Notes under the pieces: model-generated
Databases searched by the model: none
The model's input: only the letters and a program-made list of their open reading frames with translations
Told to the model about the DNA's origin: nothing
Translations under genes and position numbers: made by a program
Shown here: positions 1 through 10,145 of the stretch, one piece after another
Layout of the letters: each line of letters opens with the position of its first letter
Position numbering within the stretch: position 1 is the stretch's first letter
Assembly (NCBI GenBank): GCA_014607495.2
Contig: CP053175.1
Location: 1,550,001-1,614,000, forward strand
Reading direction: 5' to 3'
Length of the DNA stretch: 64,000 nucleotides
DNA from: Carposina sasakii
Lineage: Eukaryota; Arthropoda; Insecta; Lepidoptera; Carposinidae

Positions 1-40
1 ATAAAGAAAATGGAAAAAATTCTTCACCCGAGTAAAATTT
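1..40 (-). repeat. fragment of tRNA-derived SINE (tSINE-3)
   Basis: These bases match, with a few changes, the segment at about 58754-58793 next to a tRNA-like head (shared words such as TGGAAAAAATTC and TCACCCG). The similarity stops where the tRNA-like part would begin. Positions 41-228 carry nothing I recognise and form the left flank of the DIRS element. Confidence 0.5.
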
Positions 41-250
41 AATTACCACCCTCATCCTCACCCTTAGCTACAAAATTCTAAATGCACCCCGAGAAATAAC
101 TTCAAATTTTAATAAAGCTCATTCCTCGTTCATTAAGAACGTACCCAAAAATAATTATGTGTCTTTTTTTGTAGGCCCTATAATAAATTCTATAGACATT
201 GGCAAGGATATCTCTGCGAAATCCATAGATTATACTCGTGCTTTGTTCTC

Positions 251-425
251 GAGATGAGTAACCTGTAAGAAATAATTATTTTCTACCTAATTTAATTACT
301 TGTAGTAGATGACCTAGTTATCACACTCCTTATCACTATTTTGAGGGTATCCCCGTTTTTTTTTTTTTTTTTTTTTTGTGGGTACCTAAAGCCTTCGTTT
401 GGCCGCGTACCGCCCCGACCATCAT
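251..425 (+). repeat. left inverted terminal repeat of the DIRS element
   Basis: About 175 bp that are the reverse complement of 5749-5925, essentially base for base except for the length of the T run (356-377). The outer end continues to about 229 with sequence repeated inside the element at 5504-5579. The T run and the following TGTGGGTACC are mirrored as an A run and GGTACCCACA at the right end. Confidence 0.9.
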
Positions 426-492
426 TCTTGATTCTTGTGTCAATCACTCCGCACATTCTTTAATTTCGTTACGACAAAATCTTCGAGGCAAT

Positions 493-2134
493 ATGCCGAA
501 ACGGAAGTGTCACGAAGATGATAATAAGTTAGCTAAAAAGTTACGTAAGATAGAAAAAATGTTGAACGAGTGTAAAAATCGTCGCAAAAGGATTATTTCG
601 TCGTCATCAGATTCCGAGGACACGTCGCATTCTTTGCCTGACCTTAGCGGTAAGTCATTAAATTTTTAACTACATTTTGAAACCGCACATATTGATTATT
701 TAATTTCAAGATCATTCTAAATAACTATAAGGCCAACGCACATGGACGCCTGCGGGGCTATCCGAGCGTAAAGCCACGGTACTCGTCGCTAACAAGGATG
801 ATCAAATCTGTCCAAGTTATTTCTACGCACATGGACGCCTGCGGGGCTATCCGAGCGTAATTGTAAACTTAAGACACTCGTCGCTAACAATGAGTACCGT
901 CAAATTGGTTGATGTTATTTCTACGCACATGGACGTCTGCGGGACTATCCGAGCGTAAAAAAATATCCTAGGCACTTGCCCTACAAACATTTAAAAATAA
1001 TTATATAATAAATAGATTTAATGTTACTAAACTGATATCCCATGTATAAAATAAAGTAAAAACATACCGTTATCTAAATAGCTTTATTGGCTATTTTCAG
1101 GCAAGGAAAGAAAAAGTCTCAGTCCGGATTCCATCCTTCTCTCTTGCGAAAAACATTCAATACAACCCCAAATTTCAACTGGGGCCGAACCACCGTTGCC
1201 TGAAAATTTAGAAGTTCAATCAAACCCGATACTTACGGAACAACCGTCCTTACCTACACAAGAGCTGCCCGAGCCAATGCCGTCAACTTCACAATGTAAT
1301 TTAGCAGAATACACGGATGATATCGCATTGCAACCACCGGCAGGCCTTACTGAGAGCCCGGATCTTGACAATGACATCATTGACCTGTTAGGAGAAGATC
1401 CAATAACAGCCATAGTATATGGAAAAGACATACGTCCGGAACTAGCTGCTCGTTTTAATCACATTGCTATTAATGGCATGAATAAAGAGCAGCGAAAGGA
1501 ACTTTGCGAGAAGCACCTAATACCAGGCAATTGCACAATGATTGGAGCTCCAGTCTTGAACGCCGAGGTGAAAGTAGCATTAAACGAAGCCGCTGTAAAA
1601 CGCGATAAACTTATCGAGGCTCGTCAAAAACGTGTTGCCGTAGCTATTTCATGCTTAGGAGAAGCAATTTCGTGTGCTCTGGATGCCAAAGAAAAAGATA
1701 ACGCACAAATAAAGCGTCTCATGGATGCAGCGCGTCTTATGTGTGATGCACAAAATAGTGACTCTGTGTCACGAAGGAATTTGGCAGTGTATTCGCTTAA
1801 AAAAGAGGTAAAAGAACCTCTGTTAAATACAAAAATAGAAAAATCTTTGTTTGGAGACAACTTATTAGATTCCTTAAAAACTGCTAAGGCTGTCACAAAA
1901 TCGGGCACTGAAATGAAAACTCAATACAAGGCTCCGCCAAAAAACTGGAGGAACCCTGTCGCAGGTCGCAGGCCACCAGCGGTAGGACGCCAGAACGCGC
2001 CTGCAGCACCGATGAGGATGGCGCAGCCAACGCCTCCCCCACCGCCGCCACCCTTGGAGATACGGAACTCACGCGCTCCGTTGTCGCGCAGGCCGCTGCA
2101 GCAGCCGCAGAGGTTCACTCGCAGGCGATACTAG
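493..2134 (+). CDS. DIRS gag-like protein, two exons
   Basis: The first exon runs from an ATG at 493 (the frame begins MPKRKCHEDD) to about 649, where CGGTAAGT gives a canonical donor. An acceptor, CTATTTTCAG, ends at 1100. Joining 649 to 1101 keeps the frame into the long frame that ends at TAG 2132-2134, giving about 396 residues. The N-terminus is lysine- and arginine-rich with a serine/aspartate stretch. The middle is helical and charged, and the C-terminus is basic and proline-rich (a run of eight prolines, then RRP and RRRY), as expected of a nucleic-acid-binding Gag. No zinc knuckle is seen, which is normal for DIRS. The splice is inferred from signals and frame, not from transcripts. 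Without splicing, the downstream frame has no ATG near its start. The RT frame overlaps its 3' end. Confidence 0.7.
735..960 (+). repeat. three spaced direct repeats inside the predicted gag intron
   Basis: A roughly 36-bp unit beginning ACGCACATGGACG and ending ATCCGAGCGTAA occurs at 735, 825 and 923. The intervening sequence is also partly repeated (ACTCGTCGCTAACAA after copies 1 and 2). All three lie between the predicted splice donor (650) and acceptor (1100). Function unknown; a regulatory role is possible but not shown. Confidence 0.85.
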
Positions 2135-4038
2135 ACCAGGTAAAATATGCTGGGCAGTTGACTTTCTTTTATAAATCTTGGTCAATCATAACTCAAGATC
2201 GCACAATCCTTTCGTGGATTGGCTCAGGATACAAAATAATGTTTTCAAAGACCGTAACACAAATAAGTCCGCCCCAAAAACGTACATTTTCTAATTCCGA
2301 AAAATTATTGATAAGTCAAGCTATCCAAAAATTAGAATCATATGGGGCCATATCCACTTGTACACCGTGTGAAGACCAATTTATTTCTAACATATTTTTA
2401 ATTCCCAAACCGAATGGCAAGATGAGACTAATCCTTAATCTTAAAAACCTAAACAGATTTATAAATGCTCCACACTTTAAAATTGAAGATTATCGTACAA
2501 CAATTAAATTAATGAACCGAAATTGCTACTTGGCAACAATAGACATAAAAGATTCTTATCATTTTGTGAAAATTCATAATGATAGTAGAAAATATTTGAG
2601 ATTTGAATGGGACAATAAATTGTACGAATTTTCCGTCTTGCCATTCGGATTGAGCACAGCTCCATATGTATTTACAAAAATAACGAAACCCATAGTAAAA
2701 CTTTTATGATCCGGCGGATTTATGTCTACAATCTACCTTGATGATTTGAATCTTATAGGAAATTCTTACGATGAATGCATGGACAACATTACAATAACTA
2801 AAAAACTATTATGCTCCTTGGGTTTCATTATAAACAAAGATAAAAGCGTGTTAATACCATCAACTAGGTGCAAATTTTTAGGTTATTTTCTCGATTCTCA
2901 AAAATTCGAAATTTGTTTACCAGATGAAAAAAGAACACGTATTAAAGAAGAACTATTAAAATTCATAAACATGAAAACATGTACAATTCGACACTTTGCA
3001 CAGCTAATTGGATTACTGGTCTCTGCTTGTCCGGCAATAGAATACGGATGGTTGTATACGAAAAATTTAGAAAGACACAAATATTTAAATTTATGCCAAA
3101 ACGATAACTATGAAAAAATTATACATATTCCAAATTATTTACATGTAGATTTAAGATGGTGGCTTAGAGTTATAAATAATTCTGTACACAGAATACTAGA
3201 AGATAAATATCAAGTTGAGATATTTTCTGACGCCTCAACTACGGGGTGGGGCGCAGCTTGTGGCAACGAGACAGCCAGCGGCCAATGGTCCAATGCTGAA
3301 CGTGAAAAACACATAAATTTTTTAGAGCTGCTAGCAGCATTCATAGCACTTAAAATTTTTGCAAAAAATTATTCAAATTGTCAAATACTACTTAGGGTTG
3401 ATAACTCGACAGCAGTATCTTATATTAATAAAATGGGAGGTATACAGTTTCCTCATCTAACTGAAATCACGAGAGATATCTGGCAGTGGTGTGAATTTAG
3501 AAAGTTGTTTATATATGCATCATATATAAGGTCAGAAGACAACATTATAGCGGATGCTGCATCAAGACGCAACCACCCAGATATCGAATGGGAACTGTCG
3601 ACCCCAGCTTTTAATAAACTGACGTGTACTTTTGGTCAACCGTATATTGATTTGTTCGCAAGTAGAATAAATAAAAAATGTTTTATTTACGTGTCGTGGA
3701 ATAAAGACCCAGACGCTTATGCAGTAAATGCTTTCACATTGGATTGGTCTAGGTTTTTCTTTTACGCTTTTCCACCTATATCTGTAATTCTTAAAACATT
3801 ACGCAAAATAATATTTGACAAAGCGACAGGAATAGTAATCGTTCCCCTGTGGAAAACACAACCGTGGTTCCCACTTTTTATGCGCCTGGTAATTGGTGAA
3901 ACAATAACATTTAGCCCCTCTGAAAACGCTCTTTTTTCTCATTCCAGTCGAGGCAACATCCAATCGAGTCTTACCCTGGTTGCAGGAGTGCTCTGCGGAT
4001 GGCGCTACTCAGGCAAAGTGTTCCCACAGAATCCTTAG
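2107..4038 (+). pseudogene. DIRS reverse transcriptase / RNase H / Dam-like methyltransferase, one in-frame stop
   Basis: The frame is open from inside the end of gag and reads through the DIRS-type linker (AGQLTFFYKSW) into RT. It then meets TGA at 2707-2709 and continues in the same frame to 4038. RT motifs include LIPKPNGKMRLILNLK, the first catalytic-Asp region (ATIDIKDSYHFVKI), LPFGLSTAPYVFTK and the YLDD box just after the stop. RNase H follows (SDASTTGWGA, FLELLAAFIAL, RVDNSTA and a final SEDNIIADAASR). The C-terminal part (IDLFASRINKK through YAFPP) fits the degenerate Dam-like methyltransferase domain usual in DIRS elements, with FPP where active enzymes have NPPY or DPPY. CGA to TGA is the simplest origin of the stop. 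Apart from that codon the protein would be intact. Confidence 0.88.
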
Positions 4039-4949
4039 ATATCATGTTGGCATCTCTATCACCAAACTCCATAAAACAGTACGATGTCTGCCTTAGAAAA
4101 TGGTTCAGTTACTGTAGGGAAAACTCGTTAAGTTTTTTTGAACCTTCTATTCCTTCGGTTCTTTCTTTTTTCACATATATGTATAATTTAGGATCTCATT
4201 TCGGCTCTCTTAATACCTGTAGATCGGCATTAGCATTAGTGATAGGGTCCAAGGTTTCAAATGATGACAGGCTAAAAAGATTTTTCAAAGGAGTTTTTCG
4301 ACTGAAACCCCCTGCTCCTAAATATGATGTTACTTGGGACACTTCTCTGGTTCTTGGTGAACTTGCCAAAAAGTATCCAAACGATATATTACCATTAGAG
4401 GACTTGTCTAAAAAATGTGCAATGCTATTGGCACTAACAACGGCACACAGAGTCCAAACTCTCTCAAAAATAGATATACGAAACGTGGAAGTATCTGATA
4501 CTCAAATATTAATACGAATTCCCGATCTAATTAAAACCTCCAGACTGGGTCGTAACCAACCGATACTATGTTTGCCATTTTTTAGACAAAAACCTGAGAT
4601 ATGCCCTTCAAATACTTTACTTGCTTACATTGAACGTACTAAGCCATTGAGAGGTAATAATCAATATCTATTTATCAGTTTTCGAAAACCTCACGCGATC
4701 GTCAGTTCGCAATCAATTAGTCGCTGGATAAAGCAGACAATGGAAGAATGTGGAGTAGATGTATCGATTTTCAGCGCGCATAGCACTCGTCATGCTAGCA
4801 CGTCGCGAGCACGCCAGCTTGGGCTTAACGTAGATAAGATCCGTAAGACTGCGGGCTGGAGCGGTACATCTTCTACATTCGCTAGATTTTATGATAGAAC
4901 TATTGTAAGCAATGAAGGTGATTCTTTTGCAAGATTAATCATAAATTAA
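3999..4949 (+). CDS. DIRS tyrosine recombinase
   Basis: 316 residues from ATG 3999, overlapping the RT/MT frame by 40 nt in another frame, an arrangement typical of DIRS elements. The N-terminal half has a core-binding-like segment (SPNSIKQYDVCLRKWFSYC). The catalytic domain keeps the full lambda-integrase-type set: Arg151 in TTAHRVQTL, His261 and Arg264 in SAHSTRHAS, Trp287 in KTAGWSG, and the nucleophile Tyr298 in FARFYDR. The enzyme would integrate the circular DNA copy by strand exchange, explaining the lack of a target duplication. No stop or frameshift is visible. AT-rich codon use matches the rest of the element. Confidence 0.93.
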   Translation: MALLRQSVPTESLDIMLASLSPNSIKQYDVCLRKWFSYCRENSLSFFEPSIPSVLSFFTYMYNLGSHFGSLNTCRSALALVIGSKVSNDDRLKRFFKGVFRLKPPAPKYDVTWDTSLVLGELAKKYPNDILPLEDLSKKCAMLLALTTAHRVQTLSKIDIRNVEVSDTQILIRIPDLIKTSRLGRNQPILCLPFFRQKPEICPSNTLLAYIERTKPLRGNNQYLFISFRKPHAIVSSQSISRWIKQTMEECGVDVSIFSAHSTRHASTSRARQLGLNVDKIRKTAGWSGTSSTFARFYDRTIVSNEGDSFARLIIN

Positions 4950-4975
4950 TAAAAAATAATTAGATATTTTTATAA

Positions 4976-5327
4976 TCTTAATATATATAAATCTCCTGTC
5001 ACGATGTTTGTCCGCGATGGACTCCTAAACTACTTAACCGATTTTAAATTAAATTGGTACACCGTGAGCAGTCTGGTCCAACTTGAGAGATAGGATAGCT
5101 TAGATCTTTAATTATAGTCGCAATTTTATTTTATTGCAAATTATTTGTCTATAATTAATTGACAGTCACAATTATCTGTTAACTCCAAAAGATTCTAACA
5201 GATGTCGATACTTTTCGACTGGATTGAGTAAGTAATCAATAGATGGCACTGCTATGGTAAACCGACAAACGTGTCATATAAGCTACAATTCAATTTCCAC
5301 GCGGACGAAGTCGCGGGCGTCCACTAG
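4976..5327 (+). mobile_element. non-autonomous Helitron, 352 bp (Hel-a copy 1), inside the DIRS element
   Basis: It starts with TC (TCTTAATATATATAAATC) after an A and ends with CTAG before a T, as Helitrons do. A GC-rich hairpin (GCGGACGAAGTCGCGGGC) stands about 10 bp before the end. There is no terminal inverted repeat and no target duplication. It lies between the recombinase stop codon and the internal complementary region of the DIRS element. A second copy of identical length is at 54918-55269 on the other strand and differs at only about three bases by eye. Confidence 0.92.
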
Positions 5328-5503
5328 TATTATATAAAATTTAGATACTAAGTCTAAATTCATTGTAATTTACTTAAGTTACTATTGCTTATATTATAAA
5401 GAAACTGATTCAATGTATAATACAGGATCATATGTATTAAAACATGAATAATGATTTAGTAAAACCATGTATTATTTATATTTCCTCAAAATACTCTCAA
5501 AGT

Positions 5504-5659
5504 CTACAAGTAATTAAATTAGGTAGAAAATAATTATTTCTTACAGGTTACTCATCTCGAGAACAAAGCACGAGTATAATTAATGATTAAACGAACTTAC
5601 CTAGTACGTGAAGTTCGATCATAATTATACGAAGTGCTTTGTTCGAAGAGATGAGTAAC
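5504..5659 (-). repeat. internal complementary region of the DIRS element
   Basis: Bases 5504-5579 are the reverse complement of the left outer end (about 229-304), and 5578-5659 are the reverse complement of the right outer end (about 5914-5996). The two ends are joined here exactly as they would be in a circle. In DIRS1 models this region templates completion and joining of the ends. Confidence 0.9.
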
Positions 5660-5748
5660 ATTCACCCACCCGGCCCCATTAGTACGATGTACTTATCCCT
5701 AAATTTTCGGAAATATCTTGGGCAGGAGTGATTGTCAACTCCGAACTC

Positions 5749-5925
5749 AATGATGGTCGGGGCGGTACGCGGCCAAACGAAGGCTTTAGGTACCCACAAA
5801 AAAAAAAAAAAAAAAAAAAACGGGGATACCCTCAAAATAGTGATAAGGAGTGTGATAACTAGGTCATCTACTACAAGTAATTAAATTAGGTAGAAAATAA
5901 TTATTTCTTACAGGTTACTCATCTC
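5749..5925 (-). repeat. right inverted terminal repeat of the DIRS element
   Basis: Reverse complement of 251-425, including an A run at about 5799-5820. The unique outer tail continues to about 5996 (GTTCGTTTAATCATTAATTA), which is also present inverted in the internal complementary region. Confidence 0.9.
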
Positions 5926-5996
5926 TTCGAACAAAGCACTTCGTATAATTATGATCGAACTTCACGTACTAGGTAAGTTCGTTTAATCATTAATTA

Positions 5997-6864
5997 AACG
6001 AGTTCTTTGTTTATTGGGTATACACAGTTTTCTAAAATTAGAACTATGTATTAAGAGAAAAATTGTGAGGCAGGTAAATTATATTAACTCTTAGAAGTTT
6101 CTCGATAGATATAGCTCGCATTTAATTATATCTATTCTTTCCCTTCTGACCCATGACACTACCAGACCACACTGCCAGTAGTGTCGCGGAGAATGTTTTG
6201 TCCCTTCTGCACTACTAGCCAGTAGTGCCGTGGGTACTTTATGAAGGGTCTAACTTCTACGTTCCCATCGATACTTACTACAAAGGTACTAATTTTATAA
6301 ATTAAAGATTTTATACTGACAAGTAAGAATAGGGTATTCTTTTTACAGTACTTAGCTCATTCAAGATTGCACATGTTTTATTTAATACCGCCCACCTATG
6401 ACATGTGCGAAAAATTGTGAATTGCCGTTATTCAAAGTCCCGCGAGAATTTTCACAAAATCCTTTCTTGTGACCCCTTACATATACTCCTTAAGGAACCC
6501 AAGTGCAATTTCCTACGCTTAGAAATTTCTGCTGTAGGTTATCCGAAAAATATGAAGTTTTATCATGATATTAGTTACATGAGAAAAATTCACAATTAAG
6601 AGTTAAGTCATAATTAATTTAGTCGATTTCAATTCTACACATAAATGTTAGCCCAAACACAGCGTTTGATCGTGAGACAAAGGCTCCTCCATTACATTCA
6701 TAACGCAGCCCATAATTATAAGATGTCATGGTTTTTTTCCGTAAATTGTATTTCAACGCCATTGTGTCTAGTGCTACAAGGAAAACAGACTTTTTTGTAT
6801 GAATATTAATTTGGACATTTCCGTCTTTTAAGAAAACATTACGACGTAGTAAGTAGCAAAGATT
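5997..6864. other. unassigned intergenic sequence
   Basis: AT-rich sequence right of the DIRS element. Short open frames occur (for example 6405-6599) but show no domain, no start context and no coding-like composition. I see no repeat family here. Confidence 0.5.
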
Positions 6865-7080
6865 ATGCTGATGCACTTCACTAGAATACATCGGCTGCAT
6901 CTCCTTCCGTGCATGTCGTAAGAGTAGACTAAGGAACTCGGGCTTCTCTCAAACGATGAGCTAGCACGTTGTCACCGCTCTTTTACTACTGCTTCATGCT
7001 AAACGTAGCTGTAGGACCTCCTTTGAGATTCTGCAGTTCTGCATACACCACTTTGGGATCACATTCGTGTGTAAAATGTT
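6865..7080 (+). repeat. interspersed repeat Rep-C copy
   Basis: Member of the most frequent unassigned family in the window. Its consensus begins with a word like GGGGCTTCACTAGAATACAT, then GCTGCATCTC, CGTGCATGTCGTAAGAGTCG, GCGATGAGCTAGCAACTTGTC, GCTATGCTAAACGTGGCTG, and ends near CACAGCCGTGTG. The length is about 200 bp. It has no tRNA boxes, inverted ends or coding potential, so the class is unknown. Confidence 0.7.
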
Positions 7081-7095
7081 TGTTTGTTAAAGAAG

Positions 7096-7450
7096 ATAAA
7101 AATAATAAAAAATGAATAATTTAAAAAATCCAAAAACTCGACTGCATAAAAAACTGAAAAGAAAACAAGCACTTAGAACATAAAATATTTTATAACGATC
7201 GTAACATAACAACTGAACAGTCGGGATCCATTGAAATATGGCTTAGCTTTGCTGTCGGATAATGGATCCCGACTGTTCAATTGTTATGTTACGATCATTA
7301 GAAAATATTTTATGTTCTTCAATACATTACATAATAATAGGTATTATAAAATTCTAGACCACCGGACATCTAAGTGATTGTTTTTTTTCTTTTCAGTTTT
7401 TTATGCAGTCAAGTTTTAGGATTTATTAAATTATTCATTTTTTATTTTAT
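7096..7450. repeat. long foldback element
   Basis: The left arm (7096-7230) and right arm (about 7255-7450) are inverted copies. Examples are GACTGCATAAAAAACTGAAA on the left with its complement at about 7389-7410, and the AACAGTCGGGATCCATT block at 7216-7232 mirrored at about 7261-7280. The spacer is about 25 bp. The right arm carries about 55 extra bases (around 7321-7378) that interrupt the pairing. It is most likely a foldback or MITE-type transposon. Confidence 0.8.
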
Positions 7451-8054
7451 ACTTTTTTGTTATGAGTAACTAGCTACTAATAGGTACGCTTCAAGAAACA
7501 TGCTCAACATACTCCATGCAGTAATCGGTTAGTCGAATCGAAAAATGTTGAGAGAAACCTAGAAATGATTTTTGAATACCTATTTAACGATACCCCACTC
7601 GATATTAGTTTGTCGACTTAATTTTTTTTTCATTTTCACAAAATGGCGTCCAGCAGTCGCCATATTGGATCTTCACTACTCGCCGGACTAAGAGGAATCG
7701 ATTGACATATGAATCATAAAAATCGGCCGAGGCGTTTGGTCTGTGCAGTGCTTCAAAGGAACATACAAACATACATACATAGGCTGTTAAACACAATACC
7801 ACTCCTTTACATTGCGCAGTCGGGTAAAAATAATACATAATTTACAGTCATCTAAAAACAAAGCGATATACCTATAGATTCTCATAAAGAAACAAACAAA
7901 TTCTCATTAGGTTGTAAAAAAGGTTCTCTAAATAAAATATAGCCGCTTTCCTGTGAGACACAATTACAATTTATGTACCCTAGTAATGGCTGAATATAAT
8001 AAATATAATAAAATAAATAGAATATAATAAAATTAATCATCATTTTACAAATAC
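7451..8054. other. unassigned intergenic sequence
   Basis: No gene or recognised repeat. Short open frames (such as the minus-strand one at 7605-7838) have no recognisable features. Confidence 0.45.
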
Positions 8055-8155
8055 ATAGTGTTTGTGACAGTCAGGCAAATATTGATATATTGATTTCAGA
8101 CCATGATTCTGAGGCGAAATTTCCAAAAATTTCCGATAACTTTATTTTGTTTAAT
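8055..8155 (+). repeat. fragment of TA-flanked MITE family M3
   Basis: Shares TTTGTGACAG-CAGGCAAATATTGATA and the following ACCATGATTCTGA block with the ends of the complete copy at 15576-16029. Only one end is preserved. Confidence 0.55.
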
Positions 8156-9084
8156 AAGGCCTTAGATAATGGTTTAAAACAAAATTCAAACCAATAGATT
8201 CCTGCGAGTACCTGTTGTATAGGTACTCAACATAAAGGTACTTATTTTGCATTTTAGTATTTGCGTGGCTGTCACTCAGACCATACCTTACTCCATGATT
8301 ATGTTTTAATGAATGACAAAATTGCAAGATGGCTCTCAATTTCAGATATTTGTTCATTATCGTTTAAAAGTGACAAAATTATCTTGTTAAAATTTAAACG
8401 TACTTATATGCTTAAGCAAAAAAAAAGGCGCTTATTTAAGTGCTTTTCGTTTAAATGTCCACCTTTCACAGTGACAATAATATTGATGATCATTTTACTT
8501 TTGATTAAAGTTCCAAACAATCACATTACGGCGATGTGACGACACTATCTATATAAGAGGGAAACGTGGACACGATCGTGGTCGCAATCATACAGCATCC
8601 TGTATGCTGAGTATACAGGGGGGTTACCAAGGCAACTCTCAAAGCAGTTTTTATTGTGGACGATTCTGCACTTAATCACAAACTAAAACTTCGTTCTGCC
8701 TATCCTTTTCTGCCTTAACTTTATATATTAAGAAAGGAGGACAGACAATTATTTAACTTGGCAAGTTCCGTGACAAATTGATATGATAATACAAAATATA
8801 GTTAAAAGTGGACTTTGGCTTGTAAGTTATCTTATTTATTATATTATTTTTACTTAAACATTTGTTAAACCAAAACAGTAACTGTAACAATGCGAATGAA
8901 ATGTAAATATGACAAAAAATACAAAAAACTAATTAACGCCCGCAACTTCTTTCGCCTGAATGATATATCTATAGATAGCATATTCAGGGAGCATAGATAA
9001 TGTAACAAAACGAGCGAGCGCAAAGTTCGCAAAGTTATCGAAGCACTTCCACCTGAGTAATGGTTATGTACACTACATCTACGT
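8156..9084. other. unassigned intergenic sequence
   Basis: Contains an open frame at 8261-8539 (92 codons, lysine-rich, hydrophobic C-terminus) with no recognisable family, and a small imperfect palindrome around 8591-8625. Nothing supports a gene. Confidence 0.4.
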
Positions 9085-9465
9085 GGTCTCTAACTGTTTG
9101 CCTCATAAAGAAGCTCAGGATCGCACAGTGAGCAATGGAGAGAGCTATGCTTGGGATCTCTCTGCGTGATCGAATCAGAAATAAGGAGATCCGCAGACGT
9201 ACAAAGATCACCGACATAGCTCAACGGTCCAGCAAGCTAAGGTGGCAATGGGCAGGGCACATAGCTCGAAGAACTGATGGCCGATGGAGCCGGAAAGTTC
9301 TAGAATGGATACCACGTATTGGCAAACGCCAACCACGAGATGGACGGACGATCTGGCCAAGGTAGCGGGCGTCGTTTTGGATGCAGCTGCTTCCGACCGG
9401 TCGGAGTGGAGGTAGTTGGGGGAGGCCTATGTCCGGCAGTGGACTTCCCAGGGCTGAAATTATGA
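9085..9465 (+). pseudogene. RTE-clade retrotransposon 3' fragment
   Basis: Encodes the C-terminal part of an RTE-clade polyprotein, with words such as MERAMLGISLRDRIRN, RRTKITDIAQRSSKL, WQWAGHIARRTDGRWSRKV and WIPRIGKR, nearly identical to the larger copy on the minus strand at 35949-37460. A small deletion after IGKR shifts the frame, after which the tail can still be followed (GGAGGCCTATGTCC, CAGTGGACTTCCCAGGGCTG). It is 5'-truncated, so it is a dead copy. Confidence 0.85.
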
Positions 9466-9635
9466 GGTACACCACATCACCTTATCTAATAAACGCGCTA
9501 AATAAAGTTTTTCTATTAGATGTTTAGATAACTTTTCGAACTTCGTTATCGTAAAACTGTTACATTACATCTTCATATTCTCACATGTTTGTAGGTATAT
9601 GGTTTTGCAATGTTGCATGGTAAAATGTAAATGAT

Positions 9636-9752
9636 CGCTGACAAGTTGCTAGCTAGCCTGAGAGAACCCCCCGAGTTCCTTGCTAAACTCTTACGACATG
9701 CACGGAAGGAGATGCAGCTGATGTATCTTAGTGAAACCCTGCATAAGCAAAG
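9636..9752 (-). repeat. Rep-C copy, partial
   Basis: Reverse-strand match to the 5' half of Rep-C (GACATGCACGGAAGGAGATG, GCAGCTGATGTAT). It abuts a TA-flanked MITE on its right. Confidence 0.65.
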
Positions 9753-9768
9753 AATAGCCTATCCTATA

Positions 9769-10145
9769 CAGGGTGTTTTTTTGTTGCCACCCTGAACAAA
9801 GGGTACATACTCTATACATCAAATAAAATAAGTTTATGCCAAAAAAAATGTTGGGAAACATTGTAAATTTTTTTGATTTTTTTTTTATTTTCTTGACCGG
9901 GCGAAAATTATAGTGTCCAGTGTTTATGCTAGTTTTTTCATAGACAGATATTAATTATTTCTCGTGAAAAAATCTTGCTACACGCGTCAACGTGCATTTA
10001 TGCAGAAAAACGCAGTCTATTTACTGAACTTTGGACCCTAATTTTGGGAACCAGATACTTCCCAGGTATGCTTCCATGGAGAAAAATGATCGTGATGATG
10101 AGATTCCGTAGTTTTCGGGAACGTTGACAACCAAAAATCACCCTG
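9769..10145 (+). mobile_element. MITE family M1, TA target duplication
   Basis: 377 bp starting CAGGGTGTTTTTTTG and ending CAAAAATCACCCTG, so the ends are short inverted repeats. TA stands on both sides (9767-9768 and 10146-10147), as for Tc1/mariner-type insertions. Further copies are at 21962-22337, 32392-32740 and 56275-56560 (truncated). No open frame. Confidence 0.8.

Larger units (their letters stand above)
229..5996 (+). mobile_element. DIRS-type tyrosine-recombinase retrotransposon, nearly full length
   Basis: About 5.8 kb. It has inverted terminal repeats (251-425 against 5749-5925), an internal complementary region (5504-5659) carrying inverted copies of both outer ends joined together, a gag-like frame, an RT/RNase H frame and a tyrosine recombinase frame, and no integrase or LTRs. 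This is the diagnostic DIRS1 plan: the element is thought to be copied through a circular intermediate whose junction is templated by the internal region, then inserted by the recombinase without a target duplication. Limits were set where similarity to the internal region stops (left ATTATACTCG at 229, right about 5996). One nonsense codon in RT and a Helitron insertion suggest that this copy is no longer autonomous. Confidence 0.92.

Noticed and set aside
735..960. CRISPR-like array
   Set aside because: Three repeats with unequal and partly repeated spacers inside a eukaryotic retrotransposon intron; not a CRISPR.
229..5996. LTR retrovirus-like element
   Set aside because: No LTRs, protease or DDE integrase; the inverted ends, internal complementary region and R-H-R-Y recombinase are of DIRS type.
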